Shown here piece by piece: positions 25,334 to 35,167 of a stretch of DNA of 64,000 nucleotides. Position 1 is the stretch's first letter. Each line of letters opens with the position of its first letter. The translations under genes and the position numbers were made by a program. The notes beneath the pieces are model-generated. The model made no database searches and was not told where the DNA came from. It was given only the letters and a program-made list of their open reading frames with translations. This DNA comes from Paramacrobiotus metropolitanus. Taxonomy: Eukaryota; Tardigrada; Eutardigrada; Parachela; Macrobiotidae. The stretch lies in NCBI RefSeq assembly GCF_019649055.1, contig NW_026570340.1, positions 248,001 through 312,000 on the forward strand, read 5' to 3'.

Positions 25334-28300
25334 TTAAACCGGTTTGTCGACGTAGAAGCGGTGCTGGCCCTTCTCCTCGACGAAGTCGTGCGTCTTGTTG
25401 ATGGTCAGCACGGGGCACTGGTGCTTCTTGCGCTGGTAGTCCAGCTCGTACGTGGTCTCCCCGCAGAAGTCGCCGCCGCCCGCCACGGTCACCGCCGGCT
25501 TGGCGCTGTCGGCCGTCGGTCCTGCCTGGCCCTGGAAGCGCGATTGGTGCTCGCTCAGGTGGTCGAACTTGTGCGCCGGCACCGTCCACGCTTCTTGCGG
25601 TAGAACCTTCCGTGCCGGGTCGCCGGCTTTGGGCGTGAAGTCGGTGTGGTGGGTGGTGGTGTCTACAACACGGCGCGCGCATTGCACACTGCATTAATTT
25701 TGTATCTATATTACTCAATACATATACAAGCAGGGTATACAAGCTTCCACTTTCTTTAATTTCTTTATGATTTTATTGCCATCCTTAGCTGCGTATGTTT
25801 GCTTAGAGCCGTTAAGTTTGATCCCTTTCTTTAGCGTTATAACAAATGAAAACAATTTAGAATACGGTGGATTTTGCAAACCGACAAGGGTCTGTGCGCA
25901 ACACTGTAACATTTATAAATTTTTTCTTTGCATTACCATTTGCTAAAAATCGTCATCAATTCATAATCTATGGATAGGTTTAGTGAACTGTTACATTATG
26001 TGGCCTTCAGAAAACACCTGGCTTCGTAAGATTCTAGGCACTGGCACGCTGTGTTAGCTTCGTGAACTGGAAGATAGCCATTTTGACTGTTCCCCTTGCG
26101 TTCCTCCCCGTGCTGCAAATCCAGATTGCTTTTCCTGAGAAGTGTTTTTTGAGCGACTTTTTAATGTAGATATCTACGGTGGTTTTAACACTGGGAGAGA
26201 CCACAAGCACTGCATTATTGTCCCGGTAAATAATTTCGGAAAACAAACATCACTCGTTTTCATTTTTTACCAAATTTTGATTTTTTGTTAATACGACATT
26301 TAAAAGCGGCAGCACGGAATTTTGTATCTCCCGTCCGAATAAAGAAGCTACATCTGCGCCTCACCGATTGCGATGGTCTGTGTCAAATTTCAGAAAATAA
26401 GGAAACTGGCAAAAAGATTTCCTCGTCAAAAACTTGTTTTAGTTTGGAAAACTGGGCGTTCCGCTTTAAAATCACTTTTGAGTGCCACTTACTTTTGTAT
26501 TCGAATTCAACTAATCATGAATTATAAAGCACATATTGAAGTATTTTTAAGCGACAAGAAGTGAAGGAAAGAACAAGGGAGAGAATTACTGCAACTTTGT
26601 GTCCGTGCTGGAAGCATATTGCGAAATCACCCTCTGTACATTTTGTACAATATACTTACGTATATTCTGTACATAAAATTATTATGTCTATTGAATTATA
26701 TATTTGCATACTTGTTTACATAGTCATAATTATCATAATATATTGTAGCTAATATCTATATATTATGCAATACTCTGAGATATGCAATATGTACAACAAA
26801 AAATTATAATATGGATATGTGCATATATTATTTTGTTTATATATTATGTACAAAGATGTATTGCACGTTACATACGATATACAGTAAATACTGTACGAGT
26901 ACTTATGTATACGTATATAAATATATACATACTAATATATATTTAAATATATACTTATATATACGTATATATACGTATGCGTACATACATATCTGCATAA
27001 TACGAGTATATGTTTTTAAGTTAATTTTTTCGTATATGTTTTTAAGATTTATGTTATTTCGTATATGTTTTACTCGTGTAATATTATGTTTTTAAGTTAT
27101 ATTAATATTGAAGTTTAAAAATTCTGCGTAAGCCAAGACAGCCTACCGTAGAAGCGGCCCCCGCCCAGCCGACCCAGCTTGGGCCGGAAGGGCGCGGCCT
27201 GTTGGGCGTCCTTCCAGTAGGGGAAGTCGGTGTGGGTCATGGAGGCCAGGTCCATGGGGACATCGCAGGGCGCGTACACCTGCGCCTTCTTGGGCTCCTT
27301 GCTGGGCAGCGGCACCGGCACATAATCGTTCTGGTGCGTCGTGCGGCCCGTGGGGACGTCCGCGTAGCGGTAGCCAGCGGTGGCGGGCTTGCAGCTGTCG
27401 GCCGGCTTCGCGGGGATGCCCTGCAAGTACGATGGTCAAGAAACGGACACACTGACGCCGATGACGCCGGCTACCGTATAATTTTGTTGGTAGCAGGAGC
27501 TGGCGTCCAGGGGCACCGTGGGCGGCTCGTAGACGATCTGCGGCCGTTGGGCCTTGTCGAAAAGGGGCTTGGCGACGTAGTCGGCGTTGTGGGTGGTCTC
27601 GCCGGCGAAGGGGTCGCTGGAGTGGAAGACGGTGGTGGCCGGCTTGGCGCTGTCGGCCGCTTTGCCCTCCGGGAAGGGGACGAAGCGTGACTGCGCCTCG
27701 CTGGGGTTGCCGAACTTGGCCGTGGGCAGGGGAATGGCCGCGGGGGTCACCACGACTTCCCGCCGCATCACCGGCCACTGCTTAAAGTCCGCTGCAAAGC
27801 GCATGCACAAGCAACTCAGTCATAAGGCAGCCAGCCAAACATAATTAAGCAAGCACAAAAAATTAATGGACTTTCAGCCAAACTGCCAAAGCACGCAATC
27901 GCGGAGGGCGAAATAAAAAAATTTATTCCTGATAACAGAATGTTGCAGATAGCAGCTGAACTTGAGCCACTGAAAATAAATGCTAGAACGCTTCCATAAT
28001 AACGTTAAATAGCTACCATAATAACGTTAAAATTAATTCCCCAATAATAAAATAAATAAAGTTAAATTAGTACTAAATACACAAAGAACAAACTGGTTGA
28101 TAATGCTGATTTTGGTTGTTTTTTTAATTCTTAACTGTGCACTGATGGCCGTAGTTAATGGAACTATGACTGTAATGTCGCGATTTGAAAATTAAAATGT
28201 ACTACAAATACACAAATAAATTAAAATAAAACTGACCGTTATAGGTGGGGTCACCGCGGAATTTGCCGCCGCCGGTGCGCCTCGGCGCCGGTTTGTACGG

Positions 28301-28685
28301 CTGCGCGCGGGACATTTCTTTGGCTAAAGCGAAGGAAGCGAACATGATTACTTAGCACAGCGTACCGGCAGCGTAGAGTGCGGGACCTACGGAGGTACTG
28401 GGAGTTGTAGGTGCTGGTGAGGTCCATCGGCGTCTGGGCCTGCTGGTAGAGCTGCTGCGGCTTGAAGTCCTGCAGGCGCTGCAGCGGATGCGGCACGAAG
28501 TCCTCCTGGTGCGTGGTGCGGCGCTCCATCGGGCTGTCGTCGCGGACGGCGGCGGACGGCGGCTTGACGGGGTGGGCGTGCTCGCCGGGCTGGCCGGTGT
28601 AGCGCGAGCCGTACTCGCTGAGGAGGCAGGGGTGTCGCGGTCCGGCAGCAGACGCGGCGTCGGCTGGTGCGGGCAGCGGTGGCGT
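25334..28685 (-). CDS. SAXO family protein (stabiliser of axonemal microtubules), N-terminal exon not found
   Basis: Exons (complement): 28391-28685, 28237-28323, 27475-27791, 27147-27420, 25334-25662, all in phase, giving 433 aa plus a missing start. Near the N-terminus HPCLLSEYGSRY matches the conserved SAXO opening. Repeats follow: RTTHQEDFVPHPL, STYNSQYLP, TYNADFKQW, SQSRFVPF, ETTHNADYV, RTTHQNDYVPV, SMTHTDFPYW, TTTHHTDFTP and ETTYELDY. These are the microtubule-binding repeats of cilia, sperm tails and centrioles in this family. The length is typical of SAXO1/2. The intron at 25663-27146 is 1.48 kb and AT-rich; the others are short. The gene ends 220 bp before the first recognisable exon of the giant repeat gene on the same strand, and the two look like tandem relatives. 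Confidence 0.88.
26640..27110. repeat. AT-rich low-complexity tract (TATACGTATA / GTATATGTTTTTAAG) in the SAXO intron
   Basis: The tract is almost wholly A/T with alternating purine-pyrimidine runs (TATATACGTATATA) around 26890-26990. It then has three loose copies of CGTATATGTTTTTAAG at about 27005-27100. It fills the 5' half of the last SAXO intron. No coding or RNA signal is seen. Confidence 0.7.
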
Positions 28686-31600
28686 CTGCAGAATAAGCAA
28701 CCGAAATTAACACGTTACTTCCGCTTTACTGACCACTCTGCATGTGAACGGTTCTGTATCTCCAGTGACACTGCGAGCGGCGGATGTATTGCAAATACCA
28801 CTGTATATATCAACAGCGTTTTCTGCCAGTGTCCAAATGCATAATTGTACTTACAGCTACAAGGGCTTCACTTGCAGGCTTTTAAGTCACCGATTATGAA
28901 GGTTGCTTAACACGCAGGTATCGTTGTTAAAATATGCTCAGATAATTACAATGATATGCGGGACGCTTTAAGGACGCTTGTGTAACTCCATTGCACGCAA
29001 TTTATGTACGTATATAAAGGCGATGAAGAGCCTCTGATGACAACCTTTCTGTTATCTTGAACTGTAATTACAACTCGTAATAATTCGGGATAGCACCATA
29101 AACAGTTGTGCCGGGCGCCTTGAATCTACTATTAGTATGGCATTGATAGTACTGCACTGTGAACGGTTTTATCCGTGGGTTGCTAACTTGCTACTCGATG
29201 ACCGACGTACAAGCTTAGTACTGAATAAATTTGTTTAGATATTGTACGTACGAGTAATATTAGCCGATGTTGTGCTGATGCATTAATTTTAAGCAAGAGG
29301 TCGCGGTGCTGTATGAAATAATAATATTATGACTGTATGACGCGGTCAGCTATTGAAAAGGTCATAGTGACAATGAAGCGACAAAAGAAGCCAGCAGTTG
29401 TAAAAATCTCGACGGTATGGGATAGTATAATGGTATTCTAAGCTCATCTTACCCGCAGTTGCATATTTGGCATATGCACAGTTTGACGGGCATCTTCAAG
29501 GACTTGTTGTCTGGCCAAGGATGCACAAAGGTCCACAGCACGGTGATTAAGAACAGTAAAGGTCACTGATGTTGTGCTTGCCTTCAAGGGCGTCGTCAGC
29601 TCAGACTGACTGGCTTTTATCCAGCGGTCACTTGAGGGTCACTTTCAACGAACATTAGTTATCAACTGCATAATAGCTGAGCATTTGTCACGTTATTCTT
29701 AGTTCTTACACATAGTAATATAAAGGCATCGCTGTCGTTGCTGCACACGTGCGCACAAGGTCAGCGTCGGGAAAGGTCATCCAGCAGTAGCAAGGCCAAG
29801 GCAAGTGCAGAATGCAGAATTATACAGAACGGTTGTAATGATGGCAGTATCCATAGAGATTCCCGTGTAAACACGTACGTACAGTCTTCCACATACGTCG
29901 CACGCAAGCATCAACCACACTTTGTTGGTACAGTATTACTGTATTAACAAGAGTAAGTACTGTGTACACAGTAATTAAAATTAATAAAAAATAATAATTA
30001 ATTCGTCCCTGTATAGAATTAATACTGTACAAATGTACAAAATATGTACATTAGGGAAAAAGTGTGTGTACGTAAGATTGCAAGAAAAAGGAAAGCAACC
30101 TTAAGGAAGTTGAGCGGTATTTCCGATACAATACGCTGTAAATTATTATAGAAAAAAACTGAATAATCACCAACCGCAAAACTTAATAACTGATAAGCGC
30201 AGAAAATGTGTAAAACGGAACGACGTATTGTGCATAAGAGGATTGTGTAGAAAACGTACAAAACGTATTCCCATGGTTCATGAAGTGAACGTTAACACCC
30301 GTAGCAAACAGCCACTCGTAGTGTGGGTCTGCAAAGATAGTCCAGGTACTTGTAGGCATCCGCTGGTGGCTACCAAACACGTATAATTAGGTATGTTATA
30401 TTACTGCGATTGCTGTGCATAACTGTTCCCTCCATCTACAGATACGCAGCAGTCAGGATGATCATGAGCGTCGATCGAGGATTCGCCGAGAAACGATTGC
30501 GTAATTATCACTGCCTAGTGCCTGGCATAATAAACGGATAAACAAGCATGGAAGGATCCGGAGCGGAGAAGACCAGAGTCCCACAGCACGTTCGTCAACC
30601 CGCGGAATTAATTTAACCGGAAACCCAGCGCGTCCATCCGCTGTGATGCTTTCCCAATGGAAACGGACGTCTCCCATAATTCGACAACAATGCAGGCCTG
30701 CTTCCGCATCTCATTACGCAACGCCAACGGGTGCAGACAGTGGGAAATCACAGAAATTATGGCAAAGCACAGTGGCCTGCGCTTTAAAAAATCGCTTTAA
30801 AAAAGCAGAAAAAGAGCAGTGAAAGGTACGTAACTACTACGTACGGTCGGGCTGAGGAAATAACGGGCTGAATCATAAAACAATTTACAATTACACAAGA
30901 GCATGGACAGTGTGCTTATGGGCAATTATGGCGGGCCGGGCAACTTGGCAAGGGAAGAGGATGGGGAATGAATTGCGTAAATATTGACAGGTCCATAAAT
31001 ATGACAGAGCACAATTACAAGCACTGACAACACCTGCAGCAACTGCTGTACTCGTATCTGCACAGTTATATACGGTACGAGTATACACGTACGCGCATCC
31101 ACAGCAACGTCAATAAACACCCGCGGGATATATGGGATCACAGGAACGCTGGCTACATATATATATGCAGGCGCGTGTGCTGCTGTTTACGTGCATGATA
31201 TCTGGATGATGGAGGTGTCCCAGTTTCGGCGCAGTCGTAATCTCGCAGTCAAGTGCGTGGCCTGCGTCGCTCCATGCAGTCAGGCTGACTGGATAATGGC
31301 CAAATGCCACAGCACTCTCAGGTGCGACACGCGCTGAGATGCAGCCGGTCTTCCCGTCTTCCCGGCCGCCTCGCTCGCCGCGATGTGATGAAGTGATCGC
31401 ACTTATCAATTAGGCGCCCTTTCCCTTGCCCTATCCGATCCGCCTAGCCTGAACCTGAACCTGCGCGGCGTCTCTCTGCATCTTCGCTTCTGCATCAAAT
31501 ATCGACCGATCAGCAACTCTCTGCGCATGCCATACATGTATCACTCAGTCCGTGCATCGACCTGTGACCTTTGCAAAGCGGGCCACGAAAGCATTACCGG

Positions 31601-32284
31601 CCTGCATATGCCTGAGATCTAGACTGGAATGATCACAGCCAATCGATCCAGCTAATCGAACGCAGGGTACCCAGCCATTCATGCAATAATATGCATGTAC
31701 ACTACTAGCCGTAGATAATGCGCTTAACACCGTTCCGGCCGTAGTGTTGATCGTTCGATAAACTGTTATTAGTAACTACAAAAAAATGGGAAAAATCAAC
31801 GCTGAACTGTCTGACAAACTCTCCAATATGGCATGTACAAACTGAAGTATTACTTATTTATCGTCAATGGTGCTAAACCACGGTACGCGTCTCAAATCTA
31901 CCGACTTCTGGTGGCAACAGCATGGTCGGCAGCGGCGCAGACGGCAGTAAGCTTAGTAAATGCAACGCAATTGCTACGATGTATCTGTACATCGTTAATT
32001 AATTCAGTTTAGGTAATTGTTTGCATTAAAGTTTTTGCCAGTACAGTCGTAGTGTCAAGTAGTGCTGACTCGCAGAAATACGTATTAACTTTAATTGTTG
32101 CGTTAGCTTGGTTCCTGTATAATTATATCTTCCATTTAATTGAATATAAGCTTGCAGTCTGGCACTCTGGCATAGTTCAACTAACGTTAGTATTCTCTAT
32201 CTGATGCATGTACAGCAGCTACATGTACCTGTACTTTTGTATTCCTGATTTACGTTACTACAGAGTACATAATAATAATTATTA
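28686..32284. other. Long intergenic region, no gene assigned
   Basis: It lies between the first recognised SAXO exon and a small inverted-repeat element. It should contain the SAXO start exon and promoter, but I could not pick them out. Composition is AT-rich apart from a more GC-rich patch near 31320-31480. Short + and - open frames here lack family features. AAAGGTCA-type octamers occur at about 29355, 29562, 29774 and 31562. Confidence 0.45.
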
Positions 32285-32624
32285 TGTACAAGCTTGTCCG
32301 GTAATTTCCTACGTAAAGGTACAGCTAGCGCGAAGTTTGCGCTTATAACGATGGCCACTTCATTACGTTCATCAAATTTCCTAAATGCGCTCCGCAGGCA
32401 GATTGTCGCGTACTGCACTGACCATTTTCTAACCACCTTCCGCCAGGCAGTTACTATTATCCCCATACAATGTATGGCGTGTATTAAGCCACCAGCCAGT
32501 CAAATGCAAGTTACGTGTTTAAACAGTGTGGCGTCGCGCGCCGTAGTGTGAAGTTTGGCGTAACACGCAAATTTGTGCAAATCGCTGTATTGATTCGTCA
32601 GAAATCACCGGACAAGCTTGTACA
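32285..32624. mobile_element. 340-bp terminal-inverted-repeat element (MITE-like)
   Basis: Perfect 18-bp terminal inverted repeats: TGTACAAGCTTGTCCGGT at 32285-32302 and its reverse complement at 32607-32624. There is no internal open frame, so it is non-autonomous. The 75 bases at 32552-32626 recur with one mismatch at 34841-34915, showing a dispersed family. A target duplication is not clear. Superfamily not assigned. Confidence 0.65.
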
Positions 32625-32683
32625 GTGCTGTAGTATGTTGTGCATAGCATTTTCACACAGAAGATCACCAGTACGGAAAATAC

Positions 32684-32857
32684 GGAATTTCCCTAAAGAC
32701 CGGACACCAGCGCCACAGCGTACAACCTACACCGTAGGTTGTAGGTACCGTGTAGGTTGTACGCTGTGGCGCTGCAGTGCTCATCCGTCCGGTGGTTCCA
32801 CGATTTCCCCGAATTGTGGAATTTCCGGACGGAAATTCTGTGCTGGCGGTATATAAG
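32684..32857 (+). promoter_or_regulatory. Core promoter of the Diedel-like gene: TATA box plus kappaB-like sites
   Basis: A TATA box (TATATAAG, 32850-32857) lies 90 bp before the ATG at 32947, so transcription should start near 32880. Upstream, 32684-32693 reads GGAATTTCCC, which on the other strand is GGGAAATTCC, a full match to the NF-kappaB/Rel consensus. A second, shorter match GGAATTTCC is at 32818-32826. Rel-type sites suit an immune-regulated gene; use in vivo is inference. Confidence 0.5.
32708..32774. repeat. Perfect 25-bp inverted repeat (hairpin) upstream of the Diedel-like gene
   Basis: Arms at 32708-32732 and 32750-32774 are exact reverse complements over 25 bp, separated by a 17-nt loop. 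The right arm begins GTGTAGGTTGTACGC. It ends 75 bp before the TATA box. It could be a recent inverted-repeat insertion, a recombination structure or a cruciform-forming regulatory site. Confidence 0.8.
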
Positions 32858-32946
32858 CGTCAACCGCACCATCTTGCTTTACAGCATTTTGTTTCACATA
32901 CACTGTAGTTTTTCTATATTACACGCTAGTGACCTTTGATGAAAAA

Positions 32947-33195
32947 ATGTTCTCGTTTCTGGTAGTTGTCATGTTGGTGGCGGCGGCGCTCTTCCGTGGC
33001 AGCCGTGCGGAATGATGCGGTGGTAAACCGTTGGCGGTGTGTCGGATGGATGGGAAGCAGAGTTCGCTGTACACGACGATCTGCGGCGATTGTACGATCG
33101 GGACACCGTACTGCGGGCACGGGAAGTGCAACATCTTCGGCTGCAACTGCGAAGGAGGCTGCCGCACCGGACGCTGTGCCGATGGATGCTACTAA
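32947..33195 (+). CDS. Diedel-like small secreted Cys-rich protein with an in-frame UGA codon
   Basis: A single exon of 83 codons. The ATG at 32947 opens a hydrophobic signal peptide (MFSFLVVVMLVAAALF) ending SRAE. Codon 23 (33013-33015) is TGA, then the frame runs on to TAA at 33193-33195. After the TGA there are 11 Cys in 59 residues, including CGHGKCNIFGCNCEGGC (56-72), the signature of Diedel, a secreted immune regulator known from flies and relatives. The family carries a Cys pair right after the signal peptide; here the first of the pair is TGA and the second is Cys24. A Cys there would bring the total to 12, an even number. The UGA could be selenocysteine, a readthrough codon, or a recent nonsense mutation. 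TATA at 32850 and AATAAA at 33458-33463 frame a complete short transcript. I saw no convincing SECIS element by eye. Confidence 0.7.
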
Positions 33196-33457
33196 GCCGT
33201 GCCTGGTTGCCCGCCATCCATCCCATTGGAAACGGCCATCCTGCCTTCGGTGGTCCACAGCAGTACTGTGTCTAATTGCTGAAAACTGTTGTTTAATTAA
33301 CGCGCATCTGCTTTTGATGTCAGCTCATTTTTTTGTCATTTTTACTCTCAGTTTCTGTGCGCCTTTTTTTACCGCTTTCTAGGTTGTTAATTTCGGGTTA
33401 ATTTGCGGCATAAAAGCGTGATCAGACAAACTGAGACACTGTATAACCGGAATGCAA

Positions 33458-33463
33458 AATAAA
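33458..33463 (+). terminator. Polyadenylation signal of the Diedel-like gene
   Basis: AATAAA lies 263 nt past the stop codon on the coding strand, the only such signal between the stop and 33480. It gives a predicted mRNA of about 600 nt. Confidence 0.5.
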
Positions 33464-35167
33464 CGGTCATGTGGTGGACATCAACGCTAGCGTGTTACGG
33501 TGCAGTTTGATGACAACTTACTGATGAGCCACGCCTTGTATGTAGAATCAACTTTGGTAAGCGCAGTACCATAAAATACGTTGTTTTGAAATTAGAAAAT
33601 TTTCTCTCTGGAGCTGGAATTATCTGTGGTGTGAAATAACTACGCAGTAATTCATTGGTAGCACAAAAAGGGCACTTTATGAAACAACCTAGAAGCCATG
33701 GAGTACACTGTTTGTTAAATTTTGTTCTTGGTTCAATCGCTAATATGAGCATCCCTAAACAACCACTAATCTGTAGCATAAACGGTAAAGTATGTTTAAG
33801 CAACACTGAAATAATTTGCGAAGGCCAGTTGCAGTTTGAGATTTACGGGTGTCGATAGAAAAGCCACTCTCGACAACGGATACTGTACTAAGCCAGCGTG
33901 GTTCATTGCCAAACACCTGGATAATGCGACTGTGTATCCGAAACGGCAATGCAAATACTGACAAAATGACAAATTTATCCAAATGAATAACAGACAGATT
34001 ATAGTGTAGTTCAGTCACTTCAGCCGAATTAATGCGACGGTCGTTTCAGTTATAGCGGCTCGTCTAAGTTATAGTTGTTTCTGCTGGCAACGGCCGCGCA
34101 TTTGTACTAATGCCGTTTTGATTGGTGTATGTTCGTATCTACAATGTAGGATTTTTCATATTATGTTTTTTGTGAGCATTTCCATTTACATTCTCACGAC
34201 TACTACAGAGTACATGTACAATAATTAATAAGCATAGCCTGAATGGCAACAAATCTGTTAATACAGTCATACCATGACTAAACGTGTTCTGCGAATGTTT
34301 TGCACGCATAACAGTATTCACGGAAGAGATAGCATTACTGAAGCCACCAGATGACGAACAATTTTCGCTATGTAATCGAATGTTGTGCTCACTCTAGAAA
34401 TCATACTGTTTTGATCATAATCTAAATTGGCTTCGCGTGCCTTGTACCTCCTCGCAAGACGAAACGTGTGGTTGTAGACTCGTAGTTACGGACATGGGTA
34501 GTGTTAATGCGATAGAACCCACGTATTCCAGATTCTCAGATCTGTATTACTGCGTACCCGCTACACCAGTGCCATTCAACCAGAGAAGATCGACCACAAC
34601 CGATATTACGAGTATATGCTTATATTCCGGCCAGACAGTATCCATTTCTCATTCTCCCTGCTCTACCACCGCCAGTATACAGAGCATGACATGCAAAAAA
34701 TATTATTTCATATGGACGAATGTGGGTATATTTTCATTTTTATGTAACTCTGAACAAGAGATTAACCATTCTTACTGGCCGCGCACATTTCGGTCTGGAT
34801 ACGTTTTAATTTGGCGTAACACGGGCAGCAGTTGGCGGGCAGTTTGGCGTAACACGCAAATTTGTGCAAATCGCTGTATTGATTCGTCAGAAATTACCGG
34901 ACAAGCTTGTACAGTCTGCCAGAAACAGCTTTATTCACTTGCCTCAGAAGAACTACTAAAGAGTAATTAGTGAGCACAGTCGGCAATATGGCAAATCAAT
35001 GGCCAAACAAATAACAATAAAGAAAGAATGCCTTCGTACGTTTCGCGTACATTTAAAATTTTTTCCGATTTCAAGGGCAACTGGCTGACTCTACAGACTT
35101 GGCCGAGTGACAGCTTGACGACGCAGTCGGTGACCAGTTACTGCCTCACCGGTCTTGTTAGACCAGC
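33464..35167. other. Intergenic, mostly unassigned, with one dispersed repeat
   Basis: AT-rich DNA between the Diedel-like gene and the 3' end of the channel gene. A 75-bp copy of the right part of the 32285-32624 element lies at 34841-34915. An open frame at 34437-34970 on + has no plausible start or family features and runs into that repeat. Nothing else can be supported. Confidence 0.5.
34841..34915 (+). repeat. Second copy of the 32.5-kb element's right end
   Basis: 75 bases identical to 32552-32626 except one C/T change, starting AGTTTGGCGTAACACGC and ending in the inverted-repeat terminus. A partly similar box (TTTGGCGTAACACG) occurs 30 bp before it, so the element end is itself internally repeated. 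Confidence 0.75.

Noticed and set aside
33400-33450. A possible SECIS element (TGATCAG...CTGAGA) downstream of the Diedel-like gene.
   Set aside because: Only four base pairs between the TGA and GA elements, whereas SECIS helices need about twelve; the AA loop is misplaced.
34437-34970. A 177-codon open frame on + that could be a Cys-rich protein.
   Set aside because: No ATG at the start, no signal peptide, and its 3' part is a copy of the dispersed repeat also found at 32552-32626.
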